DNA from: JBBREP01 sp038202885 | GTDB taxonomy: Bacteria > Actinomycetota > Acidimicrobiia > IMCC26256 > PALSA-610 | Reading direction: 5' to 3' | Assembly (NCBI GenBank): GCA_038202885.1 | Contig: JBBREP010000040.1 | Location: forward strand, 1-29,940 | DNA length: 29,940 nt | Shown: one piece after another, positions 15,441-22,381 of the stretch | How the letters are laid out: each line of letters starts with the position of its first letter | Numbering within the stretch: the first letter of the stretch is position 1 | Made by a program: the position numbers and the translations under genes | The notes under the pieces: generated by a model | Told to the model about the DNA's origin: nothing | The model's input: the letters and a program-made list of their open reading frames with translations, nothing else | Database searches by the model: none

Positions 15441-16238
15441 ATGGCCGGACAGCGTCTCGAAGGCAAGGTCGCGATCGTGACCGGTGCTGGTTCCGGTCTC
15501 GGGCGGGCTTCGGCGGTGGGCCTTGCTCGTGCGGGGGCGAGCGTCGTGGTGGGTGATGTCGTCGATGACGCCGGGGCCGAGACCGTCGCAGCGATCACGG
15601 CCGACGGGGGAGTGGCGGCGTTTGTGCACTGCGATGTGGCCGTCGCCTCCGACTGTGAGGCGCTGATCGACGCGGCGGTCAGTCGCTTCGGCGCGCTCCA
15701 CATCCTCCACAACAACGCGGGCGTCGCCTGGCCCGGACGCGACGGCTTCGCGCCCGACATGCAGCCCGCCGACTGGGACAAGATCATCGCCATCAACCTT
15801 TCGGGCACCTTCTACTGCTGTCACTACGCAGTGCCGAAGATGGCCGAAGCGGGCGGCGGGTCGATCATCAACACGGCGTCGTCGATGGCGCACCTTCCAT
15901 TGGGTGGTCTCGACGCGTACGCCGCCTCGAAGGGTGGTGTGGCGCTGCTGACGAAGTCGATGTCGGCGAACGCGGGCCGGCTCGCGATCCGCGTGAACGC
16001 CATTAGTCCGGGCTACGTCGACACCCCGATGAACGCCCTGATCTGGGACAACGAGGCCATCAAGGACTCCTTCGCGCTCGGACACGCCACCGGGCTCCAA
16101 ACCTCCGACGAGATCGCCGACATCGTGGTGTTCCTCGCGTCGGACGAGTCGCGCAGCCTGACGGGTGCCGTACTCAATTGCGACGCCGGCTGGACGGCGT
16201 TCAAGATGCCCGACGTCCTCCGCAGCTTTGGCGCCTGA
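15441..16238 (+). CDS. Short-chain dehydrogenase/reductase (classical SDR)
   Basis: A 265-residue NAD(P)-dependent oxidoreductase of the classical SDR family. The cofactor motif TGAGSGLG occupies residues 14-21. Asp at the end of beta2 ('VVVGDVVDDAG') favours NAD over NADP. 'NNAGVAW' and the catalytic S-Y-K set follow ('NTASSMAH', Tyr160 and Lys164 in 'DAYAASKGG'). 'RVNAISPGYVDTPM' and 'SLTGAVLNCDAGWTAF' are the usual C-terminal motifs. ATG at 15441 has AGGAG eight bases upstream. It sits between two amidohydrolase genes (gaps of 81 and 71 bases), so a shared catabolic pathway is likely, but the alcohol or ketone substrate is unknown. A TetR-type palindrome in the downstream gap suggests that the next gene has its own promoter. 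Confidence 0.94.
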   Translation: MAGQRLEGKVAIVTGAGSGLGRASAVGLARAGASVVVGDVVDDAGAETVAAITADGGVAAFVHCDVAVASDCEALIDAAVSRFGALHILHNNAGVAWPGRDGFAPDMQPADWDKIIAINLSGTFYCCHYAVPKMAEAGGGSIINTASSMAHLPLGGLDAYAASKGGVALLTKSMSANAGRLAIRVNAISPGYVDTPMNALIWDNEAIKDSFALGHATGLQTSDEIADIVVFLASDESRSLTGAVLNCDAGWTAFKMPDVLRSFGA

Positions 16239-16257
16239 CCACGCATCGGCTGACCGG

Positions 16258-16283
16258 GTTACCTGACACGCGTGTCAGGTAAC
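16258..16283. promoter_or_regulatory. Perfect 26-bp palindrome, probable TetR-family operator
   Basis: GTTACCTGACACG followed directly by its exact reverse complement gives a 26-bp uninterrupted palindrome, ending 26 bases before the amidohydrolase ATG. An uninterrupted dyad with TGACA/TGTCA arms in a promoter is typical of a dimeric TetR-family repressor site. With no loop it is a poor RNA hairpin, so it is unlikely to be just the SDR terminator. No regulator gene is in the window. Confidence 0.75.
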
Positions 16284-16309
16284 GTCTCGGCATCGACGAG
16301 GAGGGTTCG

Positions 16310-17533
16310 ATGGAGCTCCCGAAGATCATCAGCGTTGACGACCACGTCGTCGAGCCGCCGCACGTGTGGCAGACGTGGTTACCCGAGAAGTGGCGCGAGC
16401 GCGGGCCACGCATCGAGCGCGGCACGTGGGGCGACTTCCGCCTGCGGCCCGGAGCCGTCTACGACCAGCAGCAGGTCGAGGGGGGCCAGCCCGGCGACTA
16501 CTGGGTGTACGACGGCAAGGTCATCTACGTGCACAAACGCTTCGTCGCGATTCCGCTCGATGCCACGCCCGACGGCGATCTCACGCGCTTCGACCGTTCG
16601 GTGATGGACATGATCGCGGTCACCTACGAAGAGATGCGTCCAGGTTGCTACGAGCCCAAAGCGCGCGCCGCGGATCTCGCGATTGCAGGCGTCGACGGCT
16701 CGCTGCCGTTCCCCACGTTCCCACGCTTTTGCGGCCAGACATTCATGGAGGCCGACGACAAGGAACTCGCGCTCGCGTGCATCCAGGCCTACAACGACTG
16801 GATGATCGAGGAGTGGTGCGGTGATTCGGACGGCGTGAACATTCCGTTGTGTCTCATCCCGATGTGGGACGCGGAACTCTCAGCCAAAGAAGTCGCGCGC
16901 AACGCCGCGCGCGGGGCGCGTGCGATTTGTTTCAGCGAGATCCCGACGCACCTTGGTCTGCCGAGCATCCACACCGGCAAATGGGATCCGTTGTTCGACG
17001 TGTGCAACGACACCGGCACCGTGTTGTGTATGCACATCGGGTCGTCGTCGAAGATGCCGCTGGCGTCGCCCGACGCGCCGCCCGGTGTGGCTGGCGTACT
17101 GCAGTTCAACAACTCCATGGCCTCGATGGCTGACTGGCTGTACTCGGGCGTGCTCGTGCGCTACCCGAAGCTCAAGCTCGCGTACTCCGAAGGCCAGATC
17201 GGCTGGATCCCGTACGCGCTCGAGCGCGCCGACACCATCTGGGAGCACCACGACGCGTGGATCCACGCGAAAGAGCGCATCCCGGAGCCGCCGTCGAGCT
17301 ACTACTGGGGCCGCATCTTCGGCTGCTTTACGAGCGACAGCCATGGGCTGGCCAACCTCGACGCCGTCGGTATCGACAACGTGTGCTTCGAGACCGACTA
17401 TCCGCACACCGACACCACCTGGCCCGACACGATCGCGTTCGCCGAGAAGATGTGCGCGGATCTCACCGACGAGCAGATCTACAAGATCCTGCGGGGCAAC
17501 GCTATCAAGATGCTCGACCTCGACCGGGTCTGA
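16310..17533 (+). CDS. Amidohydrolase_2 family metal-dependent hydrolase
   Basis: A 407-residue TIM-barrel hydrolase of the amidohydrolase_2 (PF04909) group. The N-terminus 'PKIISVDDHVVEPPHVWQTW' is the signature of a large actinobacterial subgroup in which D-x-H-V-x-E-P replaces the usual H-x-H metal motif. Later features are 'FPTFPRFCGQTF', 'VLCMHIGSSSKMP' (metal-ligand His), 'LKLAYSEGQIGWIPYALERA' and the terminal 'VCFETDYPHTDTTWPDT' with the conserved Asp. Members are related to decarboxylases and hydrolases such as ACMSD, and are often found in steroid or aromatic catabolic regions; the exact reaction is unknown. ATG at 16310 has GAGGAGGG about six bases upstream. Control by the palindrome just upstream is likely. 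Twelve bases after its stop lies the second copy of the 55-bp palindromic repeat. Confidence 0.92.
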   Translation: MELPKIISVDDHVVEPPHVWQTWLPEKWRERGPRIERGTWGDFRLRPGAVYDQQQVEGGQPGDYWVYDGKVIYVHKRFVAIPLDATPDGDLTRFDRSVMDMIAVTYEEMRPGCYEPKARAADLAIAGVDGSLPFPTFPRFCGQTFMEADDKELALACIQAYNDWMIEEWCGDSDGVNIPLCLIPMWDAELSAKEVARNAARGARAICFSEIPTHLGLPSIHTGKWDPLFDVCNDTGTVLCMHIGSSSKMPLASPDAPPGVAGVLQFNNSMASMADWLYSGVLVRYPKLKLAYSEGQIGWIPYALERADTIWEHHDAWIHAKERIPEPPSSYYWGRIFGCFTSDSHGLANLDAVGIDNVCFETDYPHTDTTWPDTIAFAEKMCADLTDEQIYKILRGNAIKMLDLDRV

Positions 17534-17545
17534 GGGGCTCGTTCG

Positions 17546-17600
17546 CGCGGTCTGATTGCACCGGGCGGCGTGACGCGCCGTCGGGTGCAGAGGAAAACCG
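17546..17600 (+). repeat. 55-bp dispersed palindromic repeat, copy 2
   Basis: This is the inverted partner of 2858-2912 (50 of 55 positions match, no gaps). The hairpin spans 17557-17589 with a 5-base loop, and the outer flanks CGCGGTCTGAT and GAGGAAAACCG are identical to copy 1. It starts 12 bases after the amidohydrolase stop. Here the A-rich flank follows the hairpin; in copy 1 the reverse is true relative to the upstream gene, so orientation to the neighbouring gene is not fixed. Confidence 0.75.
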
Positions 17601-17709
17601 ATTTGTTGCTGAGACGCGACTGAGCGCCTGCACTGTGCGTGGGTGAGTTCCTGATCGATTCTCATGGCATTGCCAGGATTCCCGCAGGTTCGCGGGCGAT
17701 CGTGGGTGC

Positions 17710-18222
17710 ATGCACTCAGGAGGTCCGCCCACCGCTGCGCCGAACTGGCTCCGCACGCACACGGGCGTCGCGCTGCGAGCCGCTCGTTGCCTCGCGGTAT
17801 CGATCGGCACCACGCTGCTGAGCGCCGTCATACTCGTGACCCTCGCCCTCGGGATCGGCATGCGCGCCGGCCTCGCGAACGTCATCGCTGTGGTGTGCGG
17901 CATCGTGCCGTCATACCTCGGGAACCGCCGCTGGGTGTGGGGCCGCGGCGGTCACAGCAGCCTGCGCCGCGAAGTCGCGCCGTTCTGGGCGCTGTCGCTC
18001 GCTGGTCTCGCGGCGTCGACGTTCGCCGTCGATCGTGTCGGCACGCTCGCCGCGCACTGGTCCGGAGTCGCGCGCGTTGTGGCGTTGCCCACCGCGAACC
18101 TCGCGGTGTTCGGCGCGCTCTGGATCGTGCAGTTCGTAGTGCTCGACCGCGTCATCTTCGGCGCGCGCTCGCCGCAGCCATCGCTTTCGGTCTCGACGCA
18201 ATCGCGCGAGATCGCCGCCTGA
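17710..18222 (+). CDS. GtrA-like membrane protein
   Basis: A 170-residue protein with four hydrophobic segments (about residues 25-50, 52-70, 90-110, 125-150). The motif 'PSYLGNRRWVWGRG' is the characteristic N-R-x-W-x-W/F element of the GtrA family (PF04138). GtrA proteins are thought to move polyprenyl-phosphate-linked sugars across the membrane or support such transfer for glycosylation of cell-wall polymers. The next gene, 36 bases downstream, is a GT39 glycosyltransferase that would use such a lipid-linked sugar; GtrA/GT pairs are a common arrangement. ATG at 17710 is the chosen start, with only a weak GTGGG upstream. The C-terminal 20 residues are polar and probably disordered. Confidence 0.85.
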   Translation: MHSGGPPTAAPNWLRTHTGVALRAARCLAVSIGTTLLSAVILVTLALGIGMRAGLANVIAVVCGIVPSYLGNRRWVWGRGGHSSLRREVAPFWALSLAGLAASTFAVDRVGTLAAHWSGVARVVALPTANLAVFGALWIVQFVVLDRVIFGARSPQPSLSVSTQSREIAA

Positions 18223-18258
18223 ACGCACCCACCAACATCGCAACGCTGGAGCCCCATC

Positions 18259-20433
18259 ATGACGACCACGACCGTGCCGTCCGCAATGACAACAACCGAC
18301 CCCGAAGCCGCCGCTACCAATTTCGACGCGACGGCCAGCGACGAGTCAGCCGCCGAACTGCCACGCGGGCCGTGGACGCGCCGCATCTGGCGCGGTCATC
18401 CCGAAGACCCGGCATGGGCCCGCCCGACGCTGTTGGCGTTGTTGGGCGCGACGGCAGTGCTGTATCTCTGGGGCCTCGGCGCGTCCGGTTGGGGCAACTC
18501 GTATTACGCCGCGGCGGTTCAGGCCGGTACCAAGAGTTGGAAAGCGTTCTTCTTCGGCTCGTTCGACAGCGCGAACTTCGTCACCGTCGACAAGTCGCCG
18601 GCGGCCCTGTGGGTGATGGAACTCTCGGCCCGCCTCTTCGGCGTGAACGCGTGGAGCATCCTCGCGCCACAAGCGATTGAAGGCGTCGCAACCGTTGCGG
18701 TGGTGTATGCCACCGTGCGGCGCTGGTTCCGTCCCGCGGCCGGGCTGTTGGCCGCGGCGATCACCGCGCTCACTCCCGTCGCCGTGCTGATGTTCCGCTT
18801 CAACAACCCCGACGCTTTGCTGGTGTTGCTGCTTACGCTCGGTGCCTACGGGATGACGCTCGCGCTCGAAACCGGACGCACGCGCTGGCTCGTGTTCGCG
18901 TGGTCGATGGTCGGGTTCGGCTTCCTCGCCAAGATGCTGCAAACGCTGCTCGTGTTGCCCGCGTTCGGCGTCGCGTACTTGCTCTTCGGACCGCCGAAGT
19001 TCCTCCGGCGCGTTATCCAACTCGTGATAGCGACGGTCGCGTTCCTTGTGTCGTCGCTGTGGTGGGTGGTGGCCGTGATGGTCACGCCGGCATCGAGTCG
19101 TCCCTTCATCGGTGGATCAGAGAACAACAGCCTGTGGAACCTGATCTTCGGGTACAACGGGTTCGGCCGCTTGACGGGCAACGAGCGCGGCAGCGTCGGC
19201 GGTGGCGTCGGTCAGAACGGCGCGACGGGAATGTGGGGCGCCACTGGCTGGTACCGAATGTTCAACAGCGCGTTCGGCGGTCAAGCCTCGTGGTTGTTGC
19301 CGTGTGCCTTCGTGCTGCTTGTGGCCGGGCTCGTTGCGACCGTGCGCAGAAGTCGCACGGATCGCACGCGTGCCGCGCTCGTGTTGTGGGGCGGATGGTT
19401 GGTCGTCACCGCCGCCGCGTTCAGCTTCGGCAAGGGCATCATTCACGAGTATTACACCGTCGCTCTCGCGCCGGCCATTGGTGCAGTTGTCGCGATCGGC
19501 GCGTCACACTTTTGGTCACGTCGCCACGAACTCGTGTCGCGTGCGGTGCTCGTGGCCGCGCTCGGCGTTGCGGTGTGGTGGTCGCGACGCCTGCTGGAGC
19601 GCACGCCCAATTGGCACCCCGAACTGCGCACGTTGCTGCTCGTTGGTGCGGTCATCGTGGGCGCGGTGCTGCTCATCACGCCACGCGTGCTCGGGCGCGG
19701 TGCTGCAATCGTGGCACTGGCGGCGGGCGGACTCGGTCTGGCCGGTTCTGCCGCGTACGCAATCACGACGGCGAAGCAGCCACATTCCGGTGGGATAGTG
19801 ACCGCGGGGCCGGCGGGCGCCGGATCACGATTCGGTCTCCCTGGCGGTGGCCGTGCATTGCCTGGCGGCGCGGGCGCGCTGCGTCGATTCCTCGGTAACG
19901 GTAACGGCACGAATCCGTTCGGCAACGGTGGGCCGCCCGCGCTCGGCAACGGCACGAATCCGTTCGGCAACGGTGGGCCGCCCGCGCTCGGAAATCCCGG
20001 TGGTACCGGTGGCCCCGGAACTCGGCCGTTCGGTGGTGGTGGTGGTGGCGGTGGTGGTGGCGGATTGCTCGACGCGAGCACACCCAGCGCGGCGCTCACA
20101 AAGGCGCTTCAGCACAACGCCTCGAACTTCCGCTGGGTCGCGGCCACGATCGGTGCGAACAGTGCCGCGGGATACCAACTTGGCTCCGGCGACGCGGTGA
20201 TGGCAATCGGCGGGTTCAACGGCACCGATCCCACGCCCACGCTCGCGCAGTTCGAGCAGTATGTGCAGCAGGGCAAGATCCACTACTTCATCTCCGGCGG
20301 CGGCTTCAGTCCCGGAGGTGGGGGAGCGAACGGCACCGGTTCGCAGATCAGCGCATGGGTGACGAGTCACTACACCGCGCAGACAATCGGCGGCACCACC
20401 GTCTACGACCTCACATCGAACTCCGTGCAGTAG
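18259..20433 (+). CDS. GT39 family membrane glycosyltransferase (mannosyltransferase/ArnT-like)
   Basis: A 724-residue integral membrane glycosyltransferase. A polar N-terminal tail (1-50) leads into the first helix ('TLLALLGATAVLYLWGLGA'). The first extracellular loop carries 'SGWGNSYYAAAVQAG' and 'SANFVTVDKSPAALWVM', hallmark motifs of the actinobacterial GT39/PMT-like subgroup. About 12 helices follow to residue about 510. Then comes a Gly/Pro/Asn-rich linker (about 515-602) with two 15-residue tandem repeats and an 11-Gly run, and a soluble extracytoplasmic C-terminal domain ending 'WVTSHYTAQTIGGTTVYDLT'. It should transfer a sugar from polyprenyl phosphate to an envelope or exported acceptor. 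ATG at 18259 has TGGAG upstream. It is very probably co-transcribed with the GtrA gene 36 bases before it. Confidence 0.9.
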   Translation: MTTTTVPSAMTTTDPEAAATNFDATASDESAAELPRGPWTRRIWRGHPEDPAWARPTLLALLGATAVLYLWGLGASGWGNSYYAAAVQAGTKSWKAFFFGSFDSANFVTVDKSPAALWVMELSARLFGVNAWSILAPQAIEGVATVAVVYATVRRWFRPAAGLLAAAITALTPVAVLMFRFNNPDALLVLLLTLGAYGMTLALETGRTRWLVFAWSMVGFGFLAKMLQTLLVLPAFGVAYLLFGPPKFLRRVIQLVIATVAFLVSSLWWVVAVMVTPASSRPFIGGSENNSLWNLIFGYNGFGRLTGNERGSVGGGVGQNGATGMWGATGWYRMFNSAFGGQASWLLPCAFVLLVAGLVATVRRSRTDRTRAALVLWGGWLVVTAAAFSFGKGIIHEYYTVALAPAIGAVVAIGASHFWSRRHELVSRAVLVAALGVAVWWSRRLLERTPNWHPELRTLLLVGAVIVGAVLLITPRVLGRGAAIVALAAGGLGLAGSAAYAITTAKQPHSGGIVTAGPAGAGSRFGLPGGGRALPGGAGALRRFLGNGNGTNPFGNGGPPALGNGTNPFGNGGPPALGNPGGTGGPGTRPFGGGGGGGGGGGLLDASTPSAALTKALQHNASNFRWVAATIGANSAAGYQLGSGDAVMAIGGFNGTDPTPTLAQFEQYVQQGKIHYFISGGGFSPGGGGANGTGSQISAWVTSHYTAQTIGGTTVYDLTSNSVQ
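19900..20064 (+). repeat. 45-bp tandem repeat and Gly-codon run within the GT39 gene
   Basis: Two 45-bp units (19900-19944 and 19945-19989) are nearly identical and encode GNGTNPFGNGGPPAL twice. A Gly-rich spacer leads to eleven consecutive GGN codons (20032-20064), nine of them preserving a GGT/GGC alternation prone to slippage. Together they form a flexible linker between the membrane domain and the C-terminal domain. Length variation between strains would be expected. Confidence 0.9.
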
Positions 20434-20539
20434 CTCACAACTATTGCGGGCTAGTGCGCCGAGTTCGTGGGGTGGGGCCCTGGTACGCGATGCGGTCGTG
20501 ACGTAGCGTCGGGTCGATTCCGCCAGCCCTAGGAGTGTC

Positions 20540-21313
20540 ATGGAAATCGATGTCTATGAAGAGGGCGTGCCGTCGTGGGTCGACGTCAGCAGCCCCGACC
20601 AAGCCGTCGCGAAGGCGTTCTACAGCGCACTGTTCGGCTGGGACATCCAAGAGGGACCGCCCGAAGTCGGCGGCTATTCGATCGCAACGTTGAAGGGTCG
20701 CTCGGCTGCTGGGGTCGGCCCGCAGATGAACCCGGCCGCGCCGCCTGCGTGGACCAATTACGTGAACGTGGCATCGGCCGACGTGACCGCCGACGCCATC
20801 ACCGCCAGCGGCGGGATGATGTTCATGCCACCGTTCGACGTGCTCGACGTCGGCCGGATGGCGATCTTCGCCGACCCGATGGGCGCCGTCATCGGTCTCT
20901 GGGAACCGAAGACGCATAAGGGCGCTGGCATCGTCAACGAGCTGCACACGTGGTGCTGGAGCGAATTGCTGACCACCGATGTGGAGCGCGCGAAGACCTT
21001 CTACGCCGCGGTGTTCGGTTGGGGCGCGATGACCCACGGCGAAGGACCCGGTGCCTACACGGAGTTCACTGTTGGCGGGCGTTCGATCGCCGGGATGATG
21101 CAGAAGCCGGCGTCGATGCCCGCAGCGATGCCGTCAGTGTGGGTGGCCTACTTCACTGTCGCCGACGCCGATGACGCGGCGGTCGAGATCAAGCGCCTCG
21201 GCGGCAGCGTGATGGCCGAGCCGATGGACGCCGGACCGGGTCGCATCGTGGGCGCGGTGGATCCCACCGGCGCAATGTTCGGTGTGATCCGCTTCAACGA
21301 ACAGCCCGACTAG
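20540..21313 (+). CDS. Two-domain VOC (glyoxalase/bleomycin-resistance fold) protein
   Basis: A 257-residue protein made of two vicinal-oxygen-chelate domains in tandem. Domain 1 (about residues 8-120) begins 'GVPSWVDVSSPDQAVAKAFY' and ends 'FADPMGAVIGLWEP'; domain 2 (about 130-255) begins 'VNELHTWCWSELLTTDVERA' and ends 'VDPTGAMFGVIRF'. Each has the 'FYSALFGW'/'FYAAVFGW' helix signature. This arrangement matches the family often called hydroxylase or CFP30B-type glyoxalase-like proteins. Metal ligands are incomplete by eye, so catalysis is not assured. ATG at 20540 has AGGAG at good spacing. It is a single gene, converging on an SDR with 57 bases between stops. Family is confident, substrate unknown. 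Confidence 0.9.
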   Translation: MEIDVYEEGVPSWVDVSSPDQAVAKAFYSALFGWDIQEGPPEVGGYSIATLKGRSAAGVGPQMNPAAPPAWTNYVNVASADVTADAITASGGMMFMPPFDVLDVGRMAIFADPMGAVIGLWEPKTHKGAGIVNELHTWCWSELLTTDVERAKTFYAAVFGWGAMTHGEGPGAYTEFTVGGRSIAGMMQKPASMPAAMPSVWVAYFTVADADDAAVEIKRLGGSVMAEPMDAGPGRIVGAVDPTGAMFGVIRFNEQPD

Positions 21314-21341
21314 CGCCGACGCCGACGCCGCGGCCAACGTC

Positions 21342-21356
21342 GCGCCCTCGAGGCGC
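21342..21356. terminator. Small hairpin between convergent VOC and SDR genes
   Basis: GCGCC-CTCGA-GGCGC, a 5-bp GC stem with a 5-base loop, lies in the 57-base gap between the converging stops. It is weak, and is offered only as the best terminator candidate there. Confidence 0.3.
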
Positions 21357-21370
21357 ACGACGACTGCGGT

Positions 21371-22204
21371 TCAACCCAACGGGTCGCTCGCCGGACCCTC
21401 GTGCAAGCCGTCGGGGCGGTTCACGAACGCTCTTTTGTGATCGGCCCAGAACCATCCGCCGCCGACGCCGGTGCCTCCATCGGTGTTGATCACGGCGCCG
21501 GTCACGAACCGGAACTGGTCTGACGCAATGGCGACGATCACGTCGGCGTTGTCCTCGGGCGTACCGGGACGGCCGATGGGCGCCCACCACGACCAGCGCG
21601 GATCGCGCTGGGTTGCCTCGTCGTAGACCACCTGCGCGGTATTGGTGATGTCGGGCGCGATACCCACAACCCGGATGCCTTTGCGGCCGTACGCGGCGGC
21701 AAGCGACGCGGTGAACTGGTTCACAGCAGCTTTCGCCGCCGCATAGACCGGGTCGGGCGGGTAGGCCCGCACACCTTCGATCGACGACACGTTGACGATG
21801 ACGCCGGAGCCGCGCGTGAGCATCCCGCCGAGGAACGCGTGGGTCACGAGGAACACCTGGCGGAGGTTCACGGCAAGAAGTTCGTCCCAATGCTCGGGGC
21901 GGGAAAGATGGAAGGGGAGCACCCTGATCCAGTGCCCGGCGTTGTTGACGAGCACGTCGACGCGATCGTGCGCTTCGAGCACCGCGGTCGTCATCGCGCT
22001 GACCGCGCTCGCATCGGTCACGTCGCATGTGTGCGCCGTGGCACTGGACCCGATCGAGGCGGCGACCGCTGACGCGCCGTTGCCATCGATGTCGACGACG
22101 GCGACGCGTGCGCCGTGCGCCGCGAACGCGCGGCACGTCGCCGCACCAATCCCACTCGCACCGCCAGTCACGACGACGACCTGATCTTCGAACATTTCGG
22201 TCAT
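21371..22204 (-). CDS. Short-chain dehydrogenase/reductase
   Basis: A 277-residue classical SDR. The cofactor motif TGGASGIG is at residues 13-20, Asp38 and Asp40 close beta2 ('VAVVDIDGNG'), pointing to NAD(H), 'LVNNAGHW' follows, and the catalytic set is Ser140/141, Tyr154 and Lys158 ('VYAAAKAAV'). The C-terminus 'FVTGAVINTDGGTGVGGGWF' then runs about 20 residues past the normal SDR end. ATG at 22204 (MTEMFEDQ) is chosen; ATG at 22195 is equally possible. The gene is divergent from the SQR-type cassette, with 177 bases between starts that could hold both promoters. The alcohol or ketone substrate is unknown. There is no close sequence likeness to the other SDR beyond shared family motifs. 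Confidence 0.93.
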   Translation of the reverse strand: MTEMFEDQVVVVTGGASGIGAATCRAFAAHGARVAVVDIDGNGASAVAASIGSSATAHTCDVTDASAVSAMTTAVLEAHDRVDVLVNNAGHWIRVLPFHLSRPEHWDELLAVNLRQVFLVTHAFLGGMLTRGSGVIVNVSSIEGVRAYPPDPVYAAAKAAVNQFTASLAAAYGRKGIRVVGIAPDITNTAQVVYDEATQRDPRWSWWAPIGRPGTPEDNADVIVAIASDQFRFVTGAVINTDGGTGVGGGWFWADHKRAFVNRPDGLHEGPASDPLG

Positions 22205-22340
22205 GATTCGCCTGCTCTGATTTTCGGGCGCGCGCACGAGGCGACCCGGGCCATGATTCCAGCAGATGGGTGCCTCGACCGTCGACGGCGAGCGCGGCCG
22301 CTGTGAACTGGTCGAACGTGGCGACGTGCTCGCGCGAATG

Positions 22341-22355
22341 AGGACTTTCGGACCT
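22341..22355. promoter_or_regulatory. DosR/DevR-like imperfect palindrome upstream of the SQR cassette
   Basis: AGGACTTTCGGACCT is an imperfect dyad centred 33 bases before the ATG at 22382. Compared with the mycobacterial DosR/DevR box (GGGACTTNNGNCCCT) it differs at two positions. A redox- or hypoxia-responsive regulator would suit a sulfide-oxidation cassette. The match is by eye against a remembered consensus and could be chance. Confidence 0.35.
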
Positions 22356-22381
22356 AGCGCCTTAGCCGTGCGGCGCCGAAG

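Noticed and set aside
13626..16100. 824-codon open frame on the minus strand
   Set aside because: It lies antisense to the D-aminoacylase-like gene and the SDR, both with complete motifs. The product is His/Arg/Val-rich without any domain, as expected from the mirror of high-GC codons.
19900..20064. Tandem units as a CRISPR or minisatellite array
   Set aside because: Only two units with no spacers, in frame inside the GT39 coding sequence and encoding a plausible linker.
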